NCBI GenBank assembly: GCA_030840545.1
Contig: JAVEEH010000169.1
Location: forward strand, 1-5,285
Length of the DNA stretch: 5,285 bases
Direction of reading: 5' to 3'
Origin: Frankiaceae bacterium
GTDB lineage: Bacteria; Actinomycetota; Actinomycetes; JAFAQI01
In this document: piece after piece, positions 1 to 5,285 of the stretch
Position numbering within the stretch: position 1 is the first letter of the stretch
Layout: each line of letters starts with the position of its first letter
The notes under the pieces: model-generated
What the model saw: the letters and a program-made list of their open reading frames with translations, nothing else
The model's database searches: none
What the model was told of the DNA's origin: nothing
Made by a program: the position numbers and the translations under genes

Positions 1-950
1 TACCCCTCGGCGTCCACCTGGATCTGCAACTGTGGCAAACGTCTCGCTGCCGGGCCGAAGATCACGTTGGCGTCATTGGCCATGTCGAACGTCGACTGGT
101 GGCACGGGCAGAGCAGGTGGTGGGTCTGCTGCTCATAGAGGCTGATCGGGCAGCCTGCGTGGGAGCAGATCTTGGAGTAGGCGACGTGGTTGTCGATGCC
201 CCAGGCGGTCTCTTTCTTCGACCGGATCTCGCCTGGCCCGAACCGGATGAGGATGGTGGGCGCGAGGTCGAGCTTCTCCACGGTCTCGAAGCCCTCCGGC
301 ATCACCGTCGCGATGCCGCCGATCTCGATGTCACCGAGCTTGATCGGCAGCCGCGTCTCGACGTCGACGAGCCGGTCGCCGGCTTTCCAGCCGGTGTGGC
401 GCAGCGCCGAGCCGGGGAGCGGGCCGAGGTCGCGCAGCATCAGCACCGCCGGCAGAGGCAGCAATGCGGCGGCGCCGAGCAGGGTGCGGCGGAGCAGCTT
501 GCGAGAGCCGAGCTGCATGTCCTGAGCGCCTTGGAGGAAGATCTCCTCGGCCTCGAGCTCCTCTTCCTCGGGGGAGTGGAACTCGTGCCGCTCCTGGATG
601 GCCTTCTCGTGCGGCAGCAGCTGCTTGGCCCAGACGATGAGACCGGCGCCGAGCCCGAGCAGCGACAGCGTGAACGCACCGCCGATGGCGAAGTTCATCG
701 TCCGGCCGAGGTGCGCCTTCGGGTCGATGGTGACGAAGGCGACGCAGAAGGCGATCACGCCGACGATCACGAGGCCGAAGAGCAGCGCCGCCAGCCGCTC
801 GCCGAACTTGTCCTCGCGCGGGTCGATCGTCGCGGGTTCCTTCGCGATGACGACGTCGTCCACGACGACGACCTGTGCCGGCTTGCGGCCGACCTTGCGG
901 TTCGGGCGCGTGACCTCCGGCTCGACCGGTTCGTTTGGGTCGTCGCTCAT
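1..950 (-). CDS. qcrA: Rieske iron-sulfur subunit of cytochrome bcc complex, QcrA (3' end off window)
   Basis: This subunit takes electrons from menaquinol at the cytochrome b subunit through a [2Fe-2S] cluster and passes them to QcrC. 316 residues are visible, and only a short C-terminal piece is missing beyond base 1. The N-terminus is charged and cytoplasmic. Three hydrophobic segments lie at about residues 53-74, 88-108 and 156-172, the three-helix form typical of actinobacteria. Box I is CSHAGC (C262, H264, C267) and box II is CPCH (C281, C283, H284). By family precedent C262, H264, C281 and H284 bind the cluster, and C267-C283 form a disulfide. A twin-arginine RRTLL (154-158) precedes the third helix; in Streptomyces coelicolor that helix of the Rieske protein is exported by Tat. 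The start ATG overlaps the qcrC stop as ATGA, implying translational coupling, and no clear Shine-Dalgarno is seen. The family assignment is certain. Confidence 0.97.
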   Translation of the reverse strand, partial: MSDDPNEPVEPEVTRPNRKVGRKPAQVVVVDDVVIAKEPATIDPREDKFGERLAALLFGLVIVGVIAFCVAFVTIDPKAHLGRTMNFAIGGAFTLSLLGLGAGLIVWAKQLLPHEKAIQERHEFHSPEEEELEAEEIFLQGAQDMQLGSRKLLRRTLLGAAALLPLPAVLMLRDLGPLPGSALRHTGWKAGDRLVDVETRLPIKLGDIEIGGIATVMPEGFETVEKLDLAPTILIRFGPGEIRSKKETAWGIDNHVAYSKICSHAGCPISLYEQQTHHLLCPCHQSTFDMANDANVIFGPAARRLPQLQIQVDAEG

Positions 951-1738
951 GCTCGGGCGCCGATCCACATGGTGACGATGACGAGAATGCCGATGCCCGC
1001 GAGCCATCCGACGACTGTCTCCGAGACGGGCCCGACCCGGCCGAGACCTGCCCCGCCCGGGTCAGCCTGGGTCTTGAGCACCCGGATGTACTTGACGATC
1101 GCGAGCTTCTGGTCGGGCGTGATCTGGCGGTCGCCGAAGACCGGCATGTTCTCCGGTCCGGTGATCATCGCCTCGTAGATCTGCGTGGGCGTCGCTCGCG
1201 ACAGCGAGGGCGCGTACTTGCCGTAGGTGAGGTCACCACCGGACCCGGCGAAGTTGTGACACTGCGCGCAGTTGGTGCGGAACAGCGCGCCGCCGTAGGC
1301 CGTGTCGGCCTTCTGCCAGTCGGCCGTGCTGAACTGCGGGATCGGCGGCCCCCCGCCGAGCGACGCGACGTAGGCGGCGACGTCGAGGATCTGCTGGTTG
1401 GTGAATGCTGGCCGCTTGCGCGGCGCCTCCGCGCCGTGCTGCTGCAGCGGCATCCGGCCGGTGCCCATCTGGAAGTCCACCGCGGCCGCGCCGACCCCGA
1501 CGAGGCTCGGCGCCCGCTTGCCGCCCTCGCCGTTGAACCCGTGGCAGCTCGAGCAGCCCTGGTTGTAAAGCGTGTGCCCGCGCTGCACGGCCGGGTCGGC
1601 GCTCGTGGACGCCTGTCCCTTAGGAGCGAGCGCGGCGTAGAGCATGCCCAACAGGCCGAGCGCGACGGCGACGACGGCCGCGCTGGCCAGCTGTCGGCGG
1701 CGGCTCACCAGCCGGCCTGCAACGGTCGAGGGGGTCAC
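947..1738 (-). CDS. qcrC: Two-haem cytochrome c subunit of the bcc-aa3 supercomplex, QcrC
   Basis: The 263-residue protein has an N-terminal membrane anchor (about 19-38), two c-type haem domains and a C-terminal membrane helix (about 241-258), so both haem domains face the outside. Haem motifs are CSSCH (62-66) and CAQCH (157-161). Likely distal methionine ligands are M96 in GRMPL and M198 in ENMPVF. In actinobacteria this fused dihaem protein replaces separate cytochrome c1 and soluble c, carrying electrons from the Rieske protein to the CuA centre of the aa3 oxidase. The start is GTG at 1738, 14 bases after the ctaE stop, with a weak purine run (GAGAGA) upstream. Its TGA overlaps the qcrA ATG. 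Length and motif order match the family, and nothing is missing. Confidence 0.97.
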   Translation of the reverse strand: MTPSTVAGRLVSRRRQLASAAVVAVALGLLGMLYAALAPKGQASTSADPAVQRGHTLYNQGCSSCHGFNGEGGKRAPSLVGVGAAAVDFQMGTGRMPLQQHGAEAPRKRPAFTNQQILDVAAYVASLGGGPPIPQFSTADWQKADTAYGGALFRTNCAQCHNFAGSGGDLTYGKYAPSLSRATPTQIYEAMITGPENMPVFGDRQITPDQKLAIVKYIRVLKTQADPGGAGLGRVGPVSETVVGWLAGIGILVIVTMWIGARA

Positions 1739-1752
1739 GGGTGATCTCTCGC

Positions 1753-2349
1753 TTAGCGGATGAGGTAGATGATCGTGAACAGGCCGATCCAGACGATGTC
1801 GACGAAGTGCCAGTAGTACGACACCACGATCGCCGCCGTCGCCTGGCCCGGTGTGAACGGGCCGAACGTACTTCGTACGAGCAAGAAGATGAATGCGATG
1901 AGCCCGCCCAAGACGTGCAGGCCGTGGAAACCCGTCGTTATGTAGTAGACGGACCCGTAGCCGTGGCTGGCGAGCGAGAAGTCGTTGTGCACGAAGTACT
2001 CGAACGACTGGCCGCCGATGAACACGGCGCCCATGAAGAACGTGACGATGAACCAGTAGCGCAGCCCGGCGACGTCGCCGCGCTCAGCCGCGAACACGCC
2101 GAGCTGGCAGGTCACGCTGGAGAGCACCAGGATGATCGTGAACGGCGCCGCGGTCTTGAGGTCGAGGACGACACCCTTGGCCGGCCAGTTGGGCTGGTTG
2201 ACCGAGCGGACCGTGAAGTACATCGCGAACAGTGCCGCGAAGAACATCAGCTCGCTGGAGAGCCAGACGATCGTGCCGACGCTGACGATGTTGGGCCTGG
2301 TCAGCGAGCCGTGGGACGGCACCTTCTCCAGGGCGGTAGCGGAGGCCAC
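1753..2349 (-). CDS. ctaE: Cytochrome c oxidase (aa3) subunit III, CtaE
   Basis: Subunit III of the haem-copper oxidase is an integral membrane protein that stabilises the catalytic subunit I. The 198 residues agree in length and sequence with actinobacterial CtaE as I recall it from mycobacteria, including RPNIVSVGTIVWLSSELMFF (19-38), GVFAAERGD (84-92) and YYWHFVDIVWI (178-188). Five hydrophobic segments are visible, at about 22-46, 68-86, 98-118, 135-158 and 172-196, and E33, E117, H142, H145, H181 and D184 sit in the conserved family motifs. The GTG at 2349 is chosen because the next conserved block begins only about 18 residues in. No Shine-Dalgarno is visible; an AAGAAT hexamer seven bases upstream (2357-2362) is at best a weak -10. 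It is the first gene of the ctaE-qcrC-qcrA operon, and TAA ends it 14 bases before qcrC. Confidence 0.97.
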   Translation of the reverse strand: MASATALEKVPSHGSLTRPNIVSVGTIVWLSSELMFFAALFAMYFTVRSVNQPNWPAKGVVLDLKTAAPFTIILVLSSVTCQLGVFAAERGDVAGLRYWFIVTFFMGAVFIGGQSFEYFVHNDFSLASHGYGSVYYITTGFHGLHVLGGLIAFIFLLVRSTFGPFTPGQATAAIVVSYYWHFVDIVWIGLFTIIYLIR

Positions 2350-2413
2350 GGCGGAGATTCTTGCAGGGACCGCTCGCCCGCGCCGCTCGACCCCCCGGGG
2401 CTAGCCTCACAAT
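2350..2413. promoter_or_regulatory. Divergent ctaE / ctaG-like intergenic region
   Basis: This 64-base spacer must hold promoters for both the respiratory operon (leftward) and the assembly gene (rightward), unless transcription enters from inside a flanking gene. It contains two adjoining 8-base perfect palindromes, CCCCGGGG (2393-2400) and GGCTAGCC (2399-2406), the second overlapping the rightward -10. The leftward side shows only a weak AAGAAT (2357-2362 on the minus strand). No convincing -35 hexamer is visible in either direction. Whether the palindromes are an operator is inference. Confidence 0.45.
2402..2407 (+). promoter_or_regulatory. Candidate -10 element (TAGCCT) for a leaderless ctaG-like mRNA
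   Basis: TAGCCT fits the actinobacterial TAnnnT -10 consensus and lies six bases before the GTG at 2414, so transcription would begin at or next to the start codon. No Shine-Dalgarno precedes that GTG, which agrees with leaderless translation. No -35 match is seen at the usual distance. Confidence 0.45.
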
Positions 2414-3391
2414 GTGGCGCCGCTCCCCATGTCCGGCTATGACGGGCCGCCGCCGCTCACCCCGTCCAGCGCCTGGGGCGCCTGGCTCGTCAGCCCCGTG
2501 ATGCTGGTGGTGCTGCTGGTGCTGGCCGGCGGCTACCTCTGGGCGAGCAACCGGCTGCGCCGCCGGGGCGACGCCTGGCCCATCGGCCGGGACGTCGCAT
2601 TCGTGGGGGGTGGGCTCGGGCTCATCGCGCTCGCCACGATGTGGTGGCCCGGCGTCTACGACGACACCCTGTTCTGGGCCCACATGGTTCAGCACATGGC
2701 CTTGTCCATGGTCGCGCCGATCTTCCTGGCCCTCGGAGCGCCCGTCACGTTGCTGCTGCGGACGCTGCCCGCCGGGCCGCGCCGGCGCCTGGCTGCCGTC
2801 CTACGCAGCCTGCCGGCCAAGCTGCTGATCAACCCCCTGACCGGCTTCGCCCTGCTGTTCGGTACGCCGTTCGTGCTGTATTTCACCGGCCTCTACGGGG
2901 CCTCGCTGCGTGACAACCTGCTCCACCAGCTCCTGCACGTGCACTTCGTCTTCGCCGGCTGCGTCTTCTTCTGGCCCCTGATCGGCATCGACCCCGTGCC
3001 GGGCCGGCTCGCCCACCCGCTGCGGATGCTGCTGCTGTTCGTGACGCTGCCCGCGCACGCCTGGCTCGGCATCTCGATCATGAGCGCCAAGACCGTCCTG
3101 GCGGGTGACTACTACCGCCAGCTCGCCCGCCCCTGGGGCCCGTCGCTGCTGCACGACCAGGCGATCGGCGGCGGCCTCCTGTGGTCGACCGGGGACCTCG
3201 TCGGCCTGCTGGTCCTGGCGGCGCTGTTCGTCCAGTGGTCCCGAGCCGACCAGCGCGAGGCGGTCCGGACCGACCGGCAGTTCGACCGGGCCGGCCGGGT
3301 CGCGGTCCAGCGCGAGCAGTCCGACGACAGCGCGTGGGCGGCGTACAACGCCCATCTTGCCGCGCTCGCCCAGAACGAGTCGGCCGACTAG
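2414..3391 (+). CDS. CtaG-type (caa3_CtaG family) cytochrome c oxidase assembly membrane protein
   Basis: The 325-residue protein has seven predicted membrane helices (about 27-44, 60-78, 88-117, 142-160, 170-190, 203-222, 255-274) and a charged C-terminal tail (about 277-325). Membrane-embedded histidines are in the family's typical places: HMVQH (90-94), HQLLHVH (171-177), PAHAW (213-217) and LLHDQAIGGGLLW (245-257). The family is named after Bacillus subtilis CtaG, which is needed for active caa3 oxidase; a role in copper handling is inferred. It is unrelated to the Cox11 protein also called CtaG. Divergence from ctaE supports a role in aa3 oxidase assembly. The GTG at 2414 is preferred because a -10 lies six bases upstream; ATG 2429 is an alternative. 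The TAG stop overlaps the stop of the converging dehydrogenase gene. Confidence 0.88.
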   Translation: MAPLPMSGYDGPPPLTPSSAWGAWLVSPVMLVVLLVLAGGYLWASNRLRRRGDAWPIGRDVAFVGGGLGLIALATMWWPGVYDDTLFWAHMVQHMALSMVAPIFLALGAPVTLLLRTLPAGPRRRLAAVLRSLPAKLLINPLTGFALLFGTPFVLYFTGLYGASLRDNLLHQLLHVHFVFAGCVFFWPLIGIDPVPGRLAHPLRMLLLFVTLPAHAWLGISIMSAKTVLAGDYYRQLARPWGPSLLHDQAIGGGLLWSTGDLVGLLVLAALFVQWSRADQREAVRTDRQFDRAGRVAVQREQSDDSAWAAYNAHLAALAQNESAD

Positions 3392-4386
3392 CTCCGGACC
3401 AGACGGCGACCGGCGAGCGCGGTGGCGACGATGGCGCCGGTGCCGGCGGCGAGGGCGGTGCGGTGCATCGACGCCCACGACCACGGGTCACGCGCATGCG
3501 CCTTGTCGTCGAACATGCCGTGGGCACCGACGTCGCGGTCGTCGTCCTTCGGTTCGCGGACGTTGGACCCATGGCGCGGGCCGTCCCGGTCGGACAGCTG
3601 GCCCTTGACGCCGGTCTTGCCGAGATACCAGTCGATGAACGCTGGAGCCACCCGGTTGCCGAGGATCGTGTAGGCCGTCGAGGCGCCGACCCACATGTTG
3701 CGGCGCGGATGCTCGGCGACGAACCGTACGGCGCGGGCCGGCACCTCGGGCTGGAAGATCGGAGGCACCGGCATCGGGTGCTGCTCAAAGGCGTTGTCGT
3801 TCCAGTCGAACTGGGGTGTGTTGACACCCGGCAGCTGCACCATGCAGACCTTCACATTGCTGCGCTCGTGCTTGAGCTCGGTGATGACCGACTCGGTGAA
3901 GCCCTTCATGGCGTGCTTCGCCCCGCAGTAGGCCGACTGCAGCGGGATGCCGCGGAAAGCCAACGCGGACCCGACCTGGACGACCACGCCCTGGTTGCGC
4001 GGACGCATCCGCGCCAAGGCAGCGCGGGTGCCGTTGACCTGGCTGAAGTAGGTGGCGTCGGTGATGCGGCGGTAGGTCTCGTCATCGGTGTCCCAGAAGA
4101 AGCGGAGCGCGCCGACGAAGGCGACGTTGACCCACACGTCGATGGGCCCGAGATCCCGCTCGACCTGCTCGGCGGCTGCCTCGACCTCGTCGAGCGACGC
4201 AGCGTCGGCGCGGATGCCGACCGCTCGACCGCCGGCGTTCTCGACGTCCTTGACGGCCCCGTCGACCCCGGCCTGGCCGCGGGCCAGCACCGCCACGTCG
4301 TAGCCGTGGGCGGCGAACTCGCGCACGATGGCGCGCCCGACCCCGGCCGAGCCACCTGACACGACGACAACTTTTCGCTCTGTCAT
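3388..4386 (-). CDS. SDR-family NAD(P)-dependent oxidoreductase with C-terminal hydrophobic tail
   Basis: This is a short-chain dehydrogenase of 332 residues, against about 250 for a classical SDR. The Rossmann nucleotide loop is SGGSAGVGR (10-18), and R36 after the second strand suggests NADP(H) preference. The probable catalytic tetrad is N118, S140, Y153, K157, with AYCGAKHAMKGF (152-163) in the usual YxxxK setting. The NNAG motif is replaced by VNVAF (86-90). After the SDR core (to about 255) comes a charged linker (about 262-300) and a small hydrophobic segment (about 309-325) ending in basic residues, possibly a membrane contact. The substrate cannot be deduced. It starts at ATG 4386, divergent from the receiver-like gene; no Shine-Dalgarno is visible, and a TAGGCC hexamer seven bases upstream is an imperfect -10. 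It converges with the CtaG-type gene, overlapping it by four bases. Confidence 0.9.
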   Translation of the reverse strand: MTERKVVVVSGGSAGVGRAIVREFAAHGYDVAVLARGQAGVDGAVKDVENAGGRAVGIRADAASLDEVEAAAEQVERDLGPIDVWVNVAFVGALRFFWDTDDETYRRITDATYFSQVNGTRAALARMRPRNQGVVVQVGSALAFRGIPLQSAYCGAKHAMKGFTESVITELKHERSNVKVCMVQLPGVNTPQFDWNDNAFEQHPMPVPPIFQPEVPARAVRFVAEHPRRNMWVGASTAYTILGNRVAPAFIDWYLGKTGVKGQLSDRDGPRHGSNVREPKDDDRDVGAHGMFDDKAHARDPWSWASMHRTALAAGTGAIVATALAGRRLVRS

Positions 4387-4457
4387 GGGGTGGGGCCTAC
4401 CCCGTCGGCCAGCCAGGCATGACCGCGGGAGACATTCCGCCCGCTAGGCTTTTGGTC
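4387..4457. promoter_or_regulatory. Divergent SDR / receiver-like intergenic region
   Basis: This 71-base spacer separates two outward-facing genes. For the minus-strand SDR it holds TAGGCC (4394-4399), which misses the TAnnnT consensus at the last base and sits seven bases from the ATG. For the plus strand it holds a consensus TAGGCT. A 5-base inverted repeat, GGGGT (4387-4391) and ACCCC (4399-4403), lies directly upstream of the SDR start and could be a repressor site, though this is speculative. No riboswitch or terminator is apparent. Confidence 0.4.
4445..4450 (+). promoter_or_regulatory. Candidate -10 element (TAGGCT) for a leaderless receiver-like/zinc-ribbon/trpD mRNA
   Basis: TAGGCT matches TAnnnT and stands seven bases before ATG 4458, the spacing of leaderless actinobacterial promoters. 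A partial -35, ATGACC (4419-4424), resembles TTGACN but is 20 bases away, slightly long. The element decides the start of the following gene, because an upstream in-frame ATG at 4419 would place the promoter inside the coding region. Confidence 0.5.
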
Positions 4458-4892
4458 ATGGCCGAGGCTCTGTCGACCGAGGTGGACCATCGCCGCGTCA
4501 CGCTGCTGGTCTACTCGAGCACCGAGAGCGTTCGCGCGAAGGTGCGCTCCTCGCTCGGTCGGCATCCGGCGCCGGACCTCGAGCTGGAGATCGTCGAGGC
4601 GACGACCGGCGAAGAGGTCATCGCCCGCTGCGACGCAGGTGGGCTCGACCTGGTCGTCCTCGACGGTGAAGCGGTGCCGACGGGCGGTCTCGGGCTGGCG
4701 CGCCAGCTGAAAGACGAGATCGACGACGGACCGCCGGTGCTCGTCATCATCGGGCGCCGTGACGATGCGTGGCTGGCGACCTGGTCACGGGCCGACGGAG
4801 TCACGGCCCACCCCATCGACGCGCTGCAGATCACTGACGCGGTGCTCGCGCTGCTGACCCGCACGCCCGGCGCCGTCGTGCCCGGGCACTGA
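4458..4892 (+). CDS. Degenerate response-regulator receiver-like protein
   Basis: The 144-residue protein follows the alternating strand/helix pattern of a receiver (CheY-like) domain: VTLLVYS (14-20), DLVVLD (64-69), PVLVIIG (93-99), then GVTAHPID (114-121) before a last helix. D69 is where the phosphorylated aspartate would be. The acidic pair after strand 1 is replaced by Y19-S20, the Thr/Ser after strand 4 is absent (I98-G99), and the conserved Lys before Pro is H118. It therefore probably does not work as an ordinary phospho-switch and may act by protein contact. There is no DNA-binding output domain. The ATG at 4458 is chosen over in-frame ATG 4419 because a -10 lies seven bases before it and the fold starts after it. 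It is probably co-transcribed with the zinc-ribbon gene 16 bases downstream and with trpD. Its role is unknown. Confidence 0.8.
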   Translation: MAEALSTEVDHRRVTLLVYSSTESVRAKVRSSLGRHPAPDLELEIVEATTGEEVIARCDAGGLDLVVLDGEAVPTGGLGLARQLKDEIDDGPPVLVIIGRRDDAWLATWSRADGVTAHPIDALQITDAVLALLTRTPGAVVPGH

Positions 4893-4908
4893 GACGGACG
4901 TCGCGCTC

Positions 4909-5175
4909 ATGGACGTCGGCGCATGGTGCGGTCACTGCGGCGAGTCGTTCCGGTTGGCCGAGCTCGTCGACGACGGGTTCAGCGGCCGGTGCCCGCGCTG
5001 CGGCTGCGACCTCGCGCCGGGATACGGGCCGGTGGCGTCCGGCGCAGTGCACGAAGTGCTGGCGGCGGCGACCGCGCTCGAGAGTGCGGCGGCCCGGTTG
5101 CACGACGTGGCGCCCCGGCTGCACATCGACGCGCGCAAGCTCAACGCCGACCTGGCCGACGCGCTGGGGGAGTGA
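4909..5175 (+). CDS. Small zinc-ribbon protein of unknown function
   Basis: The 88-residue protein has an N-terminal pair of CxxC knuckles, CGHC (7-10) and CPRC (28-31), spaced as in a zinc ribbon, with a further cysteine at 33. The C-terminal half (about 45-88) is alanine- and leucine-rich with scattered charges (ALESAAARLHDV, ARKLNADLADALG), so likely one or two helices and perhaps a coiled coil. No catalytic motif or membrane segment is seen. It begins 16 bases after the receiver-like stop with only a weak upstream purine run, and its TGA directly abuts the trpD GTG, so translation is probably coupled. The ribbon could bind nucleic acid or a protein partner; the sequence does not say which. 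The close packing, Cys pattern and codon composition support a real gene. Confidence 0.75.
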   Translation: MDVGAWCGHCGESFRLAELVDDGFSGRCPRCGCDLAPGYGPVASGAVHEVLAAATALESAAARLHDVAPRLHIDARKLNADLADALGE

Positions 5176-5285
5176 GTGCCGACCTGGCCGGACGTGCTGT
5201 CCGCTCTGCTGCGCCGTGAGTCGCTGTCCGCCGACGACACCGCGTGGGCGATGGACGAGATCATGGCCGGCGAGGCGACGCCCGC
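5176..5285 (+). CDS. trpD: Anthranilate phosphoribosyltransferase TrpD (5' end only)
   Basis: TrpD transfers the phosphoribosyl group of PRPP to anthranilate, the second committed step of tryptophan synthesis. Only the first 36 codons are in the window. They read PTWPDVLSALL (2-12), then LSADDTAWAMDEIMAGEATP, the N-terminal helical domain of the family. I recall M. tuberculosis TrpD having the matching VPSWPQIL and AAWAMDQIM in the same places. The GTG at 5176 is chosen because it follows the zinc-ribbon TGA without a gap, has a purine-rich GGGGGAG (5166-5172) just upstream, and falls at the start of the conserved block. The phosphoribosyl-binding glycine loop lies off the right edge. Confidence 0.9.
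   Translation, partial: MPTWPDVLSALLRRESLSADDTAWAMDEIMAGEATP

Noticed and set aside
846..873. Repetitive GACGAC/GTCGTC stretch
   Set aside because: It encodes the Val/Asp run at QcrA residues 27-35 and is explained by GC-rich codon choice rather than by a DNA repeat element.
99..1178. Long plus-strand open frame opposite qcrA and qcrC
   Set aside because: It is antisense to two certain genes; its Arg/Asp/Glu/Ala-rich, low-complexity translation is the usual shadow of GC-rich codons and has no recognisable domain.
935..1744. Plus-strand frame of 269 residues opposite qcrC
   Set aside because: It is the complement of the verified two-haem cytochrome gene, and its translation is Arg/Asp/Ala-rich with no motif.
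1867..1879. Small perfect hairpin CGTAC-ttc-GTACG
   Set aside because: It lies within conserved ctaE codons (around residues 156-161), has only five-base arms and no T-run, so it is neither a terminator nor a likely operator.
1741..2442. Plus-strand frame of 233 residues opposite ctaE running into the ctaG-like start
   Set aside because: It is antisense to ctaE; the protein is highly charged with no fold signal, and it conflicts with the CtaG-type gene start.
3181..4359. Plus-strand frame of 392 residues across the end of the CtaG-type gene and opposite the SDR
   Set aside because: It overlaps two well-supported genes in other frames, and its composition is typical of spurious GC-rich frames.
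1..5285. Search for CRISPR arrays, tRNA or rRNA, insertion sequences, attachment sites and strong intrinsic terminators
   Set aside because: By eye I found no spaced direct repeats, no cloverleaf, no transposase or terminal inverted repeats, and no stem followed by a T-run. The gene-free gaps are 14 to 71 bases and leave little room.

Overview
The window is very GC-rich and almost fully coding, and it comes from a high-GC Gram-positive actinobacterium. The main evidence is a ctaE-qcrC-qcrA gene order encoding cytochrome oxidase subunit III, a two-haem cytochrome c and a Rieske protein with three predicted membrane segments. This is the arrangement of the bcc-aa3 respiratory supercomplex in Mycobacterium, Corynebacterium and Streptomyces. 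GTG starts and candidate leaderless promoters (TAnnnT 6-7 bases before the start codon) also fit. I cannot name the genus.

Layout: positions 1-2349 carry the respiratory operon on the minus strand, read ctaE (2349-1753), qcrC (1738-947), qcrA (950 to beyond base 1). The last few residues of QcrA, and presumably qcrB, lie off the left edge. A 64-base divergent spacer separates ctaE from a plus-strand gene (2414-3391) for a seven-helix CtaG-type cytochrome c oxidase assembly protein. That gene converges with a minus-strand short-chain dehydrogenase (4386-3388), and the two share the bases CTAG as overlapping stop codons. A 71-base divergent spacer leads to a compact plus-strand operon: a degenerate response-regulator receiver protein (4458-4892), an 88-residue zinc-ribbon protein (4909-5175), and the start of trpD (5176 onward), whose GTG directly abuts the preceding TGA.

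How the genes work together: QcrA and QcrC pass electrons from menaquinol to the aa3 oxidase containing CtaE, and the CtaG-type protein is plausibly needed to assemble that oxidase. TrpD belongs to tryptophan synthesis. In M. tuberculosis trpD and ctaE are divergent neighbours. Here the same divergent pair is separated by four genes, so the locus looks like an expanded version of a conserved actinobacterial neighbourhood. I see no mobile element, CRISPR array, RNA gene or clearly new defence or biosynthetic system. The least explained parts are the pseudo-receiver and zinc-ribbon genes tied to trpD, and the tailed dehydrogenase.
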